A stretch of DNA of 64,000 nucleotides, taken from positions 118,189,319 to 118,253,318 of the forward strand of contig CP136066.1 of NCBI GenBank assembly GCA_032622095.1. The letters are read 5' to 3'. Positions 36,761-47,667 of the stretch are shown here, piece by piece. The stretch is from Siphonodentalium dalli (taxonomy: Eukaryota > Mollusca > Scaphopoda > Gadilida > Siphonodentaliidae). Below the pieces are notes generated by a model, which saw only the letters and a list, made by a program, of their open reading frames with translations, was not told where the DNA came from and did not search any database. The number at the start of each line of letters is the position of its first letter. Positions within the stretch are counted from its first letter, which is position 1. Position numbers and translations under genes: made by a program.

Positions 36761-36892
36761 CTAGAAACAGAAAACATTAAATGTGAAATACATGTATAGA
36801 TATACATCAGTTTTTAAAGAAATCATAGATTCAGTCAGAGTTGACGTCAATCTGTGCTAGAGTGATGATTTTCACTGGTAAATATTATGTCA

Positions 36893-37245
36893 TACTCTTG
36901 GGCTCCAAATAAACATGCATGCACGTTTATTATTTTCTTGGAAATTCCCCACCCCTGCACAGTGCTTATTTGGGTCTGCACGTTTATTAATTTTGAGGCT
37001 ATGAAAATTTAAATCAGCACAAACTCAAGATTTCTATATCATTATGGTGAGCTTATAGCTTTATACATGTACATATTCATGTATATGGCATACATGTGAA
37101 TATTTAAATATTGAATAATACACCACATGACACATAGTATGTTGATTCCTATACTTGACATACTATAAAAATAGTTTGTTTAACCACAGTTAATATGTTG
37201 ATGTTTTGCCACAGGGCCTGCACTTTTATTTGGAGCTCGAGAGTA
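36893..37245 (-). mobile_element. MITE, copy 2 of the TACTCTYGRGCTCCAAATAA family
   Basis: TACTCTTGGGCTCCAAATAA at the left is inverted at the right as TTATTTGGAGCTCGAGAGTA. The interior is collinear in reverse with 9222-9609. It lies just upstream (on minus) of the decayed tract at 35597-36760, as copy 1 lies among the exon-like tracts at 8742-10439. No clear target duplication. Confidence 0.75.
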
Positions 37246-37249
37246 CTAA

Positions 37250-38049
37250 AGTGACAACTACTAGTACTACACGTGGTGGTATCAAGATACGTTTATGTCG
37301 CGGTAAGGGCTGGACTGTTGTATGAACAGAACACTGACAAATCATTAAATGTGCAGAATCTGAGAAAAATAATCAGCTATTTCTCACCTTATGTCATGTG
37401 CTATTTAATTCTTAACCTGTCGCTCTATAATGGAATATTATATACGGGTAAAATCACTTGATATATTAATGATTAATAGTTTAAGCTATTCATAGTTAAA
37501 CTTTAAAATAAAATATGTATATTGATTTCCTACATCAATGATGACAATAATATAACAAATGAAAGGAATAATCATTCTGGTCAGAAACAGGAATTCAAAG
37601 GAAGGCTGCCACTTTGATGGCAGACATCTATACTTTCACATTAATACTCTCACTCAAAATTTTACGTAACACAAATTGACTAAACAGTACTAATATTAAT
37701 AATGTCATATATAAATAACTCTATATGCAATTAAATATGCATTCGAAGACAGATTTCATTATTAAGTTGAACACATTAAGTGCTACCAACATATTGATTC
37801 TATACCAGGTCACGATTGTTCTGAACCATCTCTGGTATAGCCCCAGAGGTGAGAATGCCCACTGGTCATTTAAATGCGGTGTAACCGGAAGTATTTTTAT
37901 TTTCATATGATATCTTGTGTTGATAATAATTATGCAATGTTTATTCATGGAATTCCGACTCTGATGCCCTATAGACTGCTCCATCACATCTATGTATTAA
38001 AGTCAGGTGACTGCCAGAATTTTCCTCATTACATTTTTTATTTTTCCTA
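37250..38049. other. No gene recognised upstream of the LINE
   Basis: Short frames without domains. No ORF1-like protein (zinc knuckle, esterase or RRM) is seen, so the LINE lacks ORF1 or is 5' truncated. The exact 5' boundary of the LINE could not be placed. Confidence 0.5.
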
Positions 38050-38494
38050 ATGGCTGATCAAAATACCATTGGATTTGATGAGATAGAAAATAATGGAAAT
38101 TATGACTTCATAAATAAATATGAAATGGGTTCTGATGTGCATAATGATATAAATGATAATCCCTTGAGCGGGCTAGATTCTACACAATATTTCTCACCTG
38201 AAGAATATAACAATACGATTTCTGATGACAAGAGTCGGTTATCATTGTTTAATTTGAATTGTCAAAGTTTAAACAGTAATTGGGATGCTTTCAATTCTTT
38301 AATGTTTGAACTTCAAAATAAAAAAGATAAATTTGGTATAATAGGACTTACTGAAATATTTAGAGCTCCGGATAACATTAATTTTCCCTTAGATGACTAT
38401 CATCCTCTTATAAAAAGATGTAGACCAGATGATGACGATTCCAGAGGAGGAGTAGGGCTTTACATTAGGAATGACATTAATTATAAAACAAGAG
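38050..38494 (+). pseudogene. LINE ORF2 piece 1: N-terminus and start of endonuclease
   Basis: The frame begins MADQNTIGFDEIENNGNYDF. An acidic leader of about 70 residues precedes the endonuclease start SLFNLNCQSL, where the Asn is the conserved first catalytic motif. GIIGLTEIF, with the conserved Glu, and GGVGLYIRNDINYKTR follow. The LINE reading stops at 38494, where the inserted element begins. The apparent C-terminal residues ATLGVQYTPSLGSAETGKKG belong to the insertion. Confidence 0.88.
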
Positions 38495-38495
38495 C

Positions 38496-39230
38496 TACGC
38501 TGGGCGTGCAATATACGCCCTCTCTTGGGTCGGCGGAAACTGGTAAAAAAGGGGCATAACTCTGGTAAAAATTGGCGGACAGAACTCAAATTTGAACTTG
38601 ACCTGTGGTTTGGTGGAAGAAAGTAATATACCAAATTATCATTGAATCCGATAAGCTCTAGTAAAGTTATCATCCGGACAACAAATTTCAGGGATTTTCT
38701 AAGTCAAATTACGTCAAATAAGGGGCATAACTCCGGTGAAAATTGGCGGACGGAACCCAAATTCGAACTTGAGCTGTCTTTTCTCCTAATAAACCCACAT
38801 AACAAATTTGATTGAAATCGGTTCACTCTAACTAAAGTTATCATCCGGACAACAAATTTCAGGGATTTTCTAAGTCAAATTACGTCAAAAAAGGGGCCAT
38901 TACTCTTGCAAAAATTATCGGATTAAAACGAAATTCGGACTTGAGCTGTATTTTGATATATGTAATCCACAAAAAGACGGGTTTTGCGTATAAACATTCC
39001 AAAATCGAGTTATCATCCGGAAACCAAAAAACATAAGAAAAACTGAATTTTCTGAGTCGAAAAAGGGGCATAACTCTGCCAAAAATTTACTAATTTTGGT
39101 TCACTCTAACTAAAGTTATCATCCGGACAACAGGTTAACGGACAGACGGACGGACGCCCGGACGCCCGGACGCCCGGACGGACAGACCAATACTATAATA
39201 CGGCCTTTTTTTCAAAAGGGCGTATAATTA
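38496..39230 (+). mobile_element. Rolling-circle-like element inserted in the LINE (family GGGCGT, copy e)
   Basis: The 5' end has the stem-forming GGGCGTGCAATATACGCCC; the 3' end is CGGCCTTTTTTTCAAAAGGG then CGTATAAT, carrying the inverse of TATACGCCCT. Four monomer cores (GGGGCATAACTC at 38551, 38722, 38894 and 39065) give a period of about 171 bp. A GGACGGACGCCCGGACGCCC tract precedes the 3' hairpin. The same family is at 46384-47115. The endonuclease reading resumes within a few bases after it. Confidence 0.78.
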
Positions 39231-39232
39231 GG

Positions 39233-39419
39233 GAGGAATTATCTATATTTCTTCCTCACATTTTTGAGTCACTGTTCATCGAAATTAATGAACCTCACAA
39301 AAAATCTTATATTGTAGGAATTATTTATAGACCTAATACACAACCTAAAGCAGACATTGACAGATTCATAAAGACCATGAAAGAACTTATGAATAGAATA
39401 AATTCTGAACATAATAAAA
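39233..39419 (+). pseudogene. LINE ORF2 piece 2: middle of endonuclease
   Basis: This short piece has no start codon and reads EELSIFLPHIFESLFIEINE, then KKSYIVGIIYRPNTQPKADI and MKELMNRINSEHNK. IVGIIYRPN is the conserved strand before the catalytic GDFN of LINE endonucleases. It fits exactly between pieces 1 and 3. Confidence 0.85.
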
Positions 39420-40192
39420 GGTCGCAGACCACATGTCCCCCGACTCGAGTGGTAAACTTCATGATTGGATTTGTTTGTAGGATACTATTTGCAACAATGT
39501 TATACAGTATATAGATGTTGCAAACCACCGCAAAATTTCTTGGACAAAACAACCCGATGAACAAATGCATGCAAACACGAAAAAAATGATATTTTTGTAT
39601 TAGCTATATAGATGTTGCAAATCACCAACATGTTAGGAACAATATCCCAGAGTTTCAAATCTCTACATTTAAAACTGTAGGAGGAGTTGATTACACCATG
39701 AAGGTACCCAATCTCATCCAAAAGGCAAAAATGTTCCAAATTTTCTAAGTCGAAAACCCCCCAAAAATATGGAAAAAATTATATTTTTGATTAGCTATAT
39801 AGATGTTGCAAATCACCAACATGTTAGGAACAATATCCCAGAGTTTCAAATCTCTACATTTAAAACTGTAGGAGGAGTTGATTACACCATGAAGGTACCC
39901 AATCTCATCCAAAAGGCAAAAATGTTCCAAATTTTCTAAGTCGAAAACCCCCCCAAAAATATGGAAAAAATTATATTTTTGATTAGCTTTATAGATGTTG
40001 CAAATCAACAACATGTTAGGAACAATATCCCAGAGTTTCAAATCTCTACGTTTAAAACTGTAGGAGGAGTTGATTACACCATGAAGGTACCCAATCTCGG
40101 ACGCACGGACGGACGGACGCACGGACGCACGGACGCACGGACGGACGCACGAGGGTCATTTCTATAGTCCTCCGACGAAAACGTCGGGGGAC
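39420..40192 (+). mobile_element. Rolling-circle-like element inserted in the LINE (family TGTCCCCCGAC, copy f)
   Basis: The 5' hairpin GGTCGCAGACC is followed by ACATGTCCCCCGACTCG. The 3' hairpin is GTCCTCCGACGAAAACGTCG followed by GGGGACA, ending at 40192. Three monomers of about 183 bp (39600-40100; TATAGATGTTGCAAATCACC, GTAGGAGGAGTTGATTACAC, CATGAAGGTACCCAATCTC) are very similar to each other. An ACGGACGC tract lies at 40098-40150. The monomer motif recurs once in the related element at 58856-59840. The long minus frames here are repeat artefacts. Confidence 0.8.
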
Positions 40193-41883
40193 AAAAAAGC
40201 TTTCTTAATGGGAGACTTTAATATTGATCTTCTTAAATTTGGATTACATGTAAAAACAAATGAATTTATAAATACAGTCTTTGCTGAAGGTTTTTTACCA
40301 ACTATTCTTAGACCAACTAGAGTAACCGCATATACAGCAACTCTGATTGATCAAATACTCATAAATGACCCCTTATCTGCTTTTCAGTCTGGGATAATTT
40401 TGGCTGATGTTAGTGATCACTTTGGAATGTTTTATCGTGAAACTACTACTTACAAGGCAAACCAAGAGCCAGAAAATAAGAAGCTAAGAAGCTTCACTGA
40501 GGAAAATATTTCATGTTTCAGGCGTATCTTGTCTTCTGAAAACTATGATGCCATTTTTCTTTCAAATGACCCCAATTATACATATAACACTTTTATGAAG
40601 ATTTTCATTAATTCTTATAATATTGCTTTTCCATTAAAAGAAGTTAAACTCACACGTAAATACATAAAGCGACAACCATGGATGACAGATGGCCTCCTGA
40701 ATTCATCAATACATAAAGAGAAATTGTATCGGGAACAATTGAGAGATCCAACTAATTGTAAGATCCTACAGTATAAAAACTATTGTAAATACTTTAATAG
40801 AATAAAAAGATATACAAAAAAGTCTTATTATGAAAATCTCTTAAACTCTCATAAGTCTGATATGAAAAAAACATGGGAAGTATTGAGAGAGGTCATCCAA
40901 CAGCGTAGTAAAAAACATCATTATCCCCAGAGCTTTGACATAAATGGCATAAACATACATGATAAAAAAATTGTGGCTGAGGAATTTAATAAATTTTTTT
41001 CTACTATTGGTGTTCGGGAACAAGAACAAATAGATAGTAATGCTAAATCAGAATTTAGGGAATACTTGGATATTCCCTCTGTCAGAAGCATGTTTGCTCG
41101 TCCTACAACTGTACAGGAACTAAATGATATTGTTAAATTGATAAATAAAAAAAATAGTAAAGATAAAGATGAAATGTCGACTGCTCTAATAAAAGTGTTA
41201 TTAGTGAAATATTATCTCCATTATGCCACATAATAAATATTTCAATAGAAAAAGGTGTTGTTCCAAATGACATGAAAGTAGCTCGAGTTATTCCGTTGTA
41301 CAAATCTAATGATATCAAATCAATAGAAAACTATCGTCCAATAAGTATCCTTCCGGTCTTTTCAAAAATACTTGAGAAAGTGGTTTGCAAACGATTAGTA
41401 GATTTTTTTGCTGATAAATTTTATAATGACCAATATGGCTTTCGAAAAGGTCATTCAACTGTCCACCCCATACTTAAGCTACTAAGCGATGTTACCAAAA
41501 ACAATGATAAAAATACAAAAGATAGTAATCTGACAACCTTTATTGACTTTTCAAAGGCCTTTGATACTTTAGATCATGATATACTATTAGCCAAATTAGA
41601 CTTCTATGGCATTCGGGGAAACATGAAAAAATGGTTTGCCAGTTACCTAAATGATAGATACCAATATGTAGATATGGATGGCTACATATCATCCAAACAC
41701 CTAGTTGTAACCGGTGTCCCTCAAGGATCTGTACTGGGCCCGATACTTTTCCTTATCTACGTTAACGATATGCATCGCAGTACTAAATTGTCGCTTCTCT
41801 CCTTTGCAGATGACACAACTGTTTACTCATCCAATAAAGACCTGGAAACCCTTTTTGAATTCACAAACAATCAGCTATAGTGC
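40193..41883 (+). pseudogene. LINE ORF2 piece 3: end of endonuclease and most of the reverse transcriptase
   Basis: AFLMGDFNIDLLK carries the catalytic GDFN. ATLIDQILIND and VSDHFGMF, with the catalytic SDH, end the endonuclease. A linker of about 200 residues leads to the RT: ARVIPLYKSND, NYRPISILPVFSKILEKVV, QYGFRKGHSTVHP, FIDFSKAFDTLDHDIL (motif A), VTGVPQGSVLGPILFLIYVN (motif B) and SFADDTTVY (motif C with both Asp). A frameshift near 41196 separates 40208-41233 from 41272-41880; VISEILSPLCHIINIS bridges it in the second frame. A stop follows where the next insertion begins. Confidence 0.93.
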
Positions 41884-42925
41884 CAGTCTGGAGTAAACTA
41901 CACACCCACATATAAAAAATAGTGGGTCTGACGACCTTTCGTTCAGTTTTCATTTCCCAAACCCGGGATTCCTTGTAATTACCGCCAATCAAAACTTAGC
42001 TCCAAGAAATGTGTGCCCCAATAAAAAACTAGTAACATGTCACGTGCTCTCGGTGTGGAAATTCCGAAGGTGTGGCTAAATGTTGTTAAAATAGTATCCA
42101 TGACGTCATGTTATGCCGGAAGAGAAATTCACAAATCGACAAATAAAGTAGATTGTTGACGAGCGGTCGAAAGTTTAAAATCAAGAATCACCGGAATTTG
42201 GATTGCAGGCAACTGTAATTAGGGTACAACTGGCCAATCTTTGGAGCTAATAATACGGCTGTGTAAGGTCGAGATGGTTTCGGTGGGGTTGGTGGTATTG
42301 TGTTGTGTTGCTCTTTGCTCGTTTTGGCTGCAGTGGTACTACTGCCGGTACTGGGGAACTGATAGATCGTTTTGTTATGTCATTTAACTTTTTTTTTTAG
42401 TTCTGTACGGTAGTTGTTTTAGCAGATAGTCCCGACATTCATGTATTTTTGATTAGTGGCCGTTGATTTGTGTTATTTTTTGACAACATGGGTGACAAAT
42501 CGCCTGGCCAATCTAAAAAATAATTCGTTCTGAGTCCAAGAGATCCACATAAATTGACATTTATTATAATTTCAAGAAGATCTGTCTTAGTTATTATACA
42601 TATTATTTTTGGATCCCGGAAGCTAGCGGTTTCCCTTTATTGTCAGTAAAACAACCGCCGAACGAAAAGTCACAAACCCTGCAACTATTAATGTCATTAA
42701 TTCCGATTCTAAGTTAGAATCGGCTTCACAGGGTTGAAGCGGCCATGACGGCACTGGCACGTGACCATGTTTTTACGCCTGTCAATCACAACTAATTTCA
42801 GATTTATATTTAGTGCGGTGTGACGTAATTTGGGGGAAGCCCACAACCGTTCAGAAATGAAAAGTTGATGGGAATGCAATAGACTCAGTATCAGTATGAA
42901 TCTGAGTGTATGTTTACATAGACTG
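41884..42925. mobile_element. CAGTCT-ended DNA transposon, copy 2, inserted in the LINE
   Basis: It is collinear with 2046-3095 across the whole length, with small indels and only one copy of the 28-bp segment that is duplicated there. The ends are CAGTCTGGAGTAAAC and TGTTTACATAGACTG. The flanking 9-mers CTATAGTGC and CTATACTAG share CTATA, so the duplication is eroded or was altered. Because the LINE gives an independent empty-site reading, the boundaries are well supported. Confidence 0.85.
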
Positions 42926-43758
42926 CTATACTAGAATCACTTAATAAATGGTGTAAAGTTAATAAATTGTCTCTAAATACTAAAAAAAACAAATACATAT
43001 TGTTTCATCCAGTTGGTGGAAATCTTGATTACCACAGATATCATCTCAACATAAATGGCCAAAGTATTGACCGAATCTGGAACAATTGTGACAAGAAATC
43101 ATTTAGGTTCCTTGGTATTCATATTGATGAGAATTTAACATTTAATTATCATGTATCTGCTGTTGCAAATAAGATGTCGAGGGCTATATATGCCATTAAT
43201 AGAGCTAAAAACTTTCTTCCTGAAAGAAGCCTAAGTCAATTGTATCACTGTTTGGTGCATAGTCACCTGTTATATGGTATGGAAATTTGGGGAAACTCAA
43301 AAACACTCAATAAATTGACAATACTTCAGAAAAAAGCAATTCGAGTCATTCATAATAGGAGGTATAATAGTCATACAGATCCCTTATTCAAGAAGAGTAA
43401 AATATTAAAAACCTCAGATTTACATAAGTTAAAAATTTGTCTATATATGCATGACTGGTATAATAATAATCTACCACCTCCACTTCAAAAAACATATAGC
43501 ATCCAAAATAAAGCTGGTATGACTACAAGACAGAGTCGTAAAATTAGCGAATCCAAACCAAGAACAAAATTTACAGAAACTCTTCCATTTCATATTTTTC
43601 CTAAACTCTGGAACAACTTAGAAACCTCGTTTAAATCAACTCGCCCTAGATCAAAATTTAAACATGAATTATATGATGAATTTATTGATAGTTATTTAGA
43701 CACTGTTAAATGTAAAAACCTTCACTGCTTTGACTGCTACACATTTATGTATGAATAG
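42926..43758 (+). pseudogene. LINE ORF2 piece 4: RT thumb and C-terminal region
   Basis: LESLNKWCKVNKLSLNTKKN resumes the RT just after motif C. FRFLGIHIDENLTFNYHVSA gives the FLG motif. LYHCLVHSHLLYGMEIWG and LQKKAIRVI, then HTDPLFKKSKILKTSDLHKL are the typical CR1/Jockey-group C-terminal block. The frame ends at TAG 43756-43758. There is no RNase H. At the insertion junction the two sides are out of frame, so an extra small indel exists there. Confidence 0.9.
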
Positions 43759-44203
43759 TCCATATTACCCCTTACTCCAGGAAATTGTTTCAAGAAATTT
43801 ATTACTTTTAGTCTAATTGAATTGAATCTATGACAAGAAGACTCTGATCACTGCAAATATAAAATAATATCTATCTCATCAGTCATTTTCAGTCATCCAT
43901 AATATCTATAATTTATATATTAAAATTATGATAAATATTTTCATTTGGATGACTATAGTTAGAATTATAACTGAAGAAATGTATTTTAGTCTTATATGAT
44001 AAATAGCCTGGCAGGCCAAATAAGAAATCCCATATTGTCCTGGGGTAGCTCAGAGTCGGAATACGTTTACTCTATGGGAGGTGTAGGAAGACGACCAGTT
44101 GGTCATACCACCTCCCTGTGATATATATACCATATTTTAGTGATTTTGTACACTTTATTGTTATGTTGGTTATATATTACTAAATAAATTACTATCTATC
44201 TAT

Positions 44204-44890
44204 GAGACTGCAACCTTAACAGCCCTGTGGGGTCGTTTGGATTATAATTTGTTCTCCCTATACTCATAGGACCTTGGGGTGACTTGGAATTGTATGCAAC
44301 AGGACCTTGTCCTGTACCCTATAGAATGACATACTTTCGTACCCTACAAAGCCAAGGAAAAGCGACCAAATAATGACTTGTACAGTAATGAGACAGCAAC
44401 CCCACAACATGCAACATCACAGACAAACTGTGCAGTACATGTGGGGTTGTTAGCCCAAATCACTGTGGGGTTGTTAGCTCAAAGCAATGTGGGATAATTA
44501 AAGTTGACTTTCGAATCATTCTATTTGTTATGGAGATGAGACAGGAACCCCTCAATGTGTCAAATCGAGAATTCATGAGGTACAATGACCCACCTTATGT
44601 CATGAGACTGCAACCGAAACCTGGAAGATCATGGACATATAGTGGAAGTCAAGTGGGGTTGTTTGCCCACAGCCTTGTGGGGTCGTTTGATTATAATTTG
44701 TTCTCCCTATTTTCATAGGACCTTGACCTGTCCATTATATTCAAGTGACATACATGAGAACCCCCTGAGCCATAGACGAGTACTAGTAACACAACGACTC
44801 ACCATACGTCACATGGCTGTAAACCTAACATGCAAGATCACAGACATATTGTAAAGGTCATGTTGGGTTGTTTACCCACAAGCTTATGGG
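44204..44890. repeat. Diverged tandem repeats, same family as 27880-30000
   Basis: Units carry GAGACTGCAACC, CCACAGCCTTGTGGGGTCG, TTATAATTTGTTCTCCCTAT and ATAGGACCTTG. The unit near 44650-44710 is the intact form of the one split by hAT-D at 28365. The LINE tail abuts GAGACTGCAACC, so the LINE inserted into this array. Confidence 0.7.
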
Positions 44891-45022
44891 GTCTTAATAT
44901 GATCAAATTATCAATTGTTCTCACTATGTCAAAGAACAAACGGAAGTGGTTAGTGCCGCGTTATTTTTTTACGTGGTTCTAACACTCAAAACTGGATCTG
45001 CGTTCATGAACGCCGGGAAATA

Positions 45023-45079
45023 ATGGCATCTGCTACATCGAAAGTCAGACTCTTTTGCCAAGTTTTGGGTCTCTTAAAG
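45023..45079 (+). CDS. Candidate first coding exon, possibly HDDC2-like
   Basis: ATG at 45023 opens MASATSKVRLFCQVLGLLK up to a possible but weak donor AAAG|GTCATAG at 45080. An ETS-like CGGAAGTG and CpG-containing sequence (about 44940-44975) lie upstream, as in TATA-less promoters. The pattern ending in VLGLLK loosely recalls the conserved start of HD-domain-containing protein 2 (F..VG.LK before RVPRTGWV). That is a recollection of the family, not an alignment. No downstream exon was found in the window, so this could be a chance frame or a stranded exon copy. Confidence 0.22.
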
Positions 45080-45540
45080 GTCATAGATTCATGCACAATT
45101 TACATGTATGTGGCACCTGTTAAAACTGCTATAGTCACGAAATTGGTGTTAGCGGATCAAATTATCATGTTTGAAAGCCGGGAAATATCGTGGTCGGGGG
45201 GGGTTCATCACCCGAAAAAAAGAGTTCACTGTGAATAACAATTTACACCGAGCCATGTGTGCTCATCACTCATCTTGCATCAAAATCACCAAAATTTATT
45301 GTTATGGTCAATAGTTTCATTTTTGATGTACCCATTGGTGTTATACTTATAGAGTTTACCTTTGGCAAAACGTGATGAGAATGAGTCTTATTGACTCTTA
45401 ATTCTTGAGATGTGACACCTGGTTAAATATTTTCTTGTCACCTATTTTCACTATTTCCAATAGACAAAAAATCTTTTAAATATCACCACAACATGTAGGC
45501 CTACCATCATCATGATTATAAACAATGACAGTGTTCATAC

Positions 45541-45792
45541 CTTCGCTATTTCGGAAATATGCGAACATCGTCTCCGATGTCGACGGTTCAGCGTCCTTGG
45601 ATACGTGTTTACAATTCTCAGAATTTTTCGATTTCTCACGATCGCAGACGTCACTGTGTTCGCACTTCCACACTGCTCATTTGCGTTAAAACCCGTCGAT
45701 TTTGGTTTCCTTCCACCGACCATACCTCTAGGTTTAACACCTTTTCTCTGTTTTACCAAATTGCTCAATTTTTTCGCTTTTATAGCAACCAT
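45541..45792 (-). CDS. Candidate first coding exon, basic protein, unknown
   Basis: On minus, MVAIKAKKLSNLVKQRKGVK and GMVGGRKPKSTGFNANEQCG run on as a strongly basic peptide of 84 residues, ending in SHISEIAK at a good donor GAAG|GTATGA (45541/45540). The frame can be extended upstream to 45969, but this ATG follows a pyrimidine-rich leader and a CACTTCCCG (ETS-type) motif about 50 bp upstream, so I prefer it. A second minus frame over the same bases (SKDAEPSTSETMFAYFRNSE) is also open, so the true phase is uncertain. No family is recognised. Confidence 0.3.
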
Positions 45793-46383
45793 TTTCTCAT
45801 AAATATCAGAAAGAAATAGCGGAAATGTCAATTTATATTTTACGGGAAGTGACCTCTGCGCATTTGACCGGGAAATTCTCTTCAAAACGAGTCTAGTAAA
45901 CCAAACATTCGTGCATTGAAAAGCAATTGTCATACGTAACAAAAACGGGACATCTGATACATTGTTCACTGTTCTAGTTGTAATAAATAAATTTTGGTTG
46001 GGTTATTACAAGGGCTAAAACAGAATTAAAAACACAATTTTTTTTTTATTATCACAATTTATTAATTAGATCCTGTACAAACGAAAAACTTACCCATCTC
46101 AAAATCAAAAATTTATCGGAGAATTTATCATTTTTCACCCGCATCCTACCTTAAATTAATCATTCAATGATAACAAAAAATGAAATTGTTACTCTTAGTC
46201 TTGGGTACCTTTTTTCAAACATCTCTAAAGTCAATTGTTTGTCATTATCGAAAATATTCTGAGGTGCATCCATTAATTATTCTTGACAATCGTGACAAGT
46301 GATTTCGACGAACTCTGCGTGCTCAACTTTTGAACTTCGCCACGGCTATGCAAATTTTAAACAGCTCATCAACAAGAGCATCG

Positions 46384-47115
46384 CTAGGGCGTGGCAAAAT
46401 ACGCCCTTTAGCCATTTCGAATTGTACTATCGCAAAATAAGATAATACTTTGAGCTTACATTTGAAGAAAATCTGATATACCCCTAATTTCAATGCCAAA
46501 ATGTGGTCAAATTCTAAGTCGAAAAAATGGCCATAACTCATGTAAAAATAATTAGACAGAACCTATATTCAAACTTGGTCTGTAGTTTTAGCTGGGAAAT
46601 ACACATACCAGCTTTGGTTCAGCTCAAATAATCAAAACTGGAGTTATCGGTCGGAAACCAAAATGTTATGAAATTGGTCAAATTCTAAGTTGAAGAAGGG
46701 CCGTAACTCATGTAAAAATAACTGGACGGAACCCATATTCGAACTTGGCCTGTATCTTTAGCTGAGAAATACACATACCAACTTTGGTTCAGATCAAATA
46801 ATCCAAACTGGAGTTATCGGTCGGAAACCAAAAATGTTAACAGACGGTCAAATTCTAAGTCGAAAAAGGGCCGTAACTCATGTAAAAATAATTGGACGGA
46901 ACCCATATTCGAACTTGGCCTGTATCTTTAGCTGGGAAATACACATACCAACTTTGGTTCAGATCAATTAATCCAAACTGGAGTTATCGATCGGAAACCA
47001 AAAATGTTAACGGACGGACGGACAGACAGACGGACGGACGGACGGACAGACAGACAGACAGACGGACGGACAGACTGATAACATAATACAACCTTTTTTC
47101 AAAAAGGGCGTATAA
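46384..47115 (+). mobile_element. Rolling-circle-like element, family GGGCGT, copy g
   Basis: The 5' GGGCGTGGCAAAATACGCCC matches the start of the copy at 38496. Three monomers starting TCAAATTCTAAGT at 46507, 46678 and 46848 (period 170-171) contain GGGCCGTAACTCATGTAAAA and CCCATATTCGAACTTGGCCT. A mixed GGACGGACAGACAGACGG tract runs from 47009 to 47075. The 3' end TTTTTTCAAAAAGGGCGTAT closes it. Non-coding. Confidence 0.8.
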
Positions 47116-47399
47116 AAACATCGAATGAAAAACAGAATAATCATATATATATAATGACCGGCTGCGACTTAGGCCCTACCAACTAAATCTGACAAAGACG
47201 GAGGAAAAATGTGCTTCACTCCTTCAGATTAAATATAGTTCCCACACCAGACGACGAAATTTGACAAAACGGCATTATAACTTCTCGGAATTGAACACCA
47301 AAACGAAATATAAATCGGGATATGTTCTGGAATTGTTATAATTGCGAAAATGGCACGATGATTATAGTATTTTTACTCATGGCTAGGATTCACACAAAT

Positions 47400-47475
47400 T
47401 AAGATTCCCATTTGACTTACCTTCTATGTATAGCGTGGCGTCATGGCGGCCGACATCAGAACAAAATGGCGGCGC
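47400..47475 (-). promoter_or_regulatory. Promoter/5'-UTR-like segment with strong splice donor
   Basis: On minus, CATAGAAG|GTAAGTCAAA (exon end 47421) is a consensus donor. Upstream lie two copies of a YY1-like motif in plus orientation, TCATGGCGGCC (47441) and AAAATGGCGGCG (47463), within CpG-rich sequence. This resembles a TATA-less promoter with a non-coding first exon; the only ATG on minus before the donor gives a 6-codon frame. On plus, ATG 47443 gives MAADIRTKWRRKSLQV and then stops. The downstream gene is not identified. Confidence 0.3.
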
Positions 47476-47667
47476 AAATCTCTTCAAGTCTCGCGCAATC
47501 TCTTCTCATCCGATAATCAGCGATAGTGCTTCAAATTCGCGAGTTACGGTGTTATCCATCGAAAACCAGTTTGAAAGTGTCCATGGGCTTGGACAAAACC
47601 GTAATGGGGTTTATTTTTTTATTGATCCTGCAACCCCAGTACGTTGAAAAATACAGCAATCACGAAC

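Larger units (their letters stand above)
38050..44203 (+). mobile_element. CR1/Jockey-group non-LTR retrotransposon, broken by three insertions
   Basis: Four collinear pieces (38050-38494, 39233-39419, 40193-41883 and 42926-44203) encode one ORF2-type polyprotein: an apurinic-type endonuclease, a reverse transcriptase and the CR1-like C-terminal region. The 3' UTR runs from 43759 and ends TAAATAAATTACTATCTATC-TAT, a short ATCT-repeat tail as in many CR1/L2-like LINEs. Three unrelated elements interrupt it (38496-39230, 39420-40192 and 41884-42925). No flanking target-site duplication was found. It is inactive. The clade (L2, Daphne, Crack or Jockey) needs a phylogeny. Confidence 0.9.

Noticed and set aside
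39500-40122. Minus frames of 79-125 codons with repeated EIGYLHGVINSSYSF segments
   Set aside because: They are the 183-bp monomers of the inserted tandem-repeat element read through. The repetition follows the DNA period.
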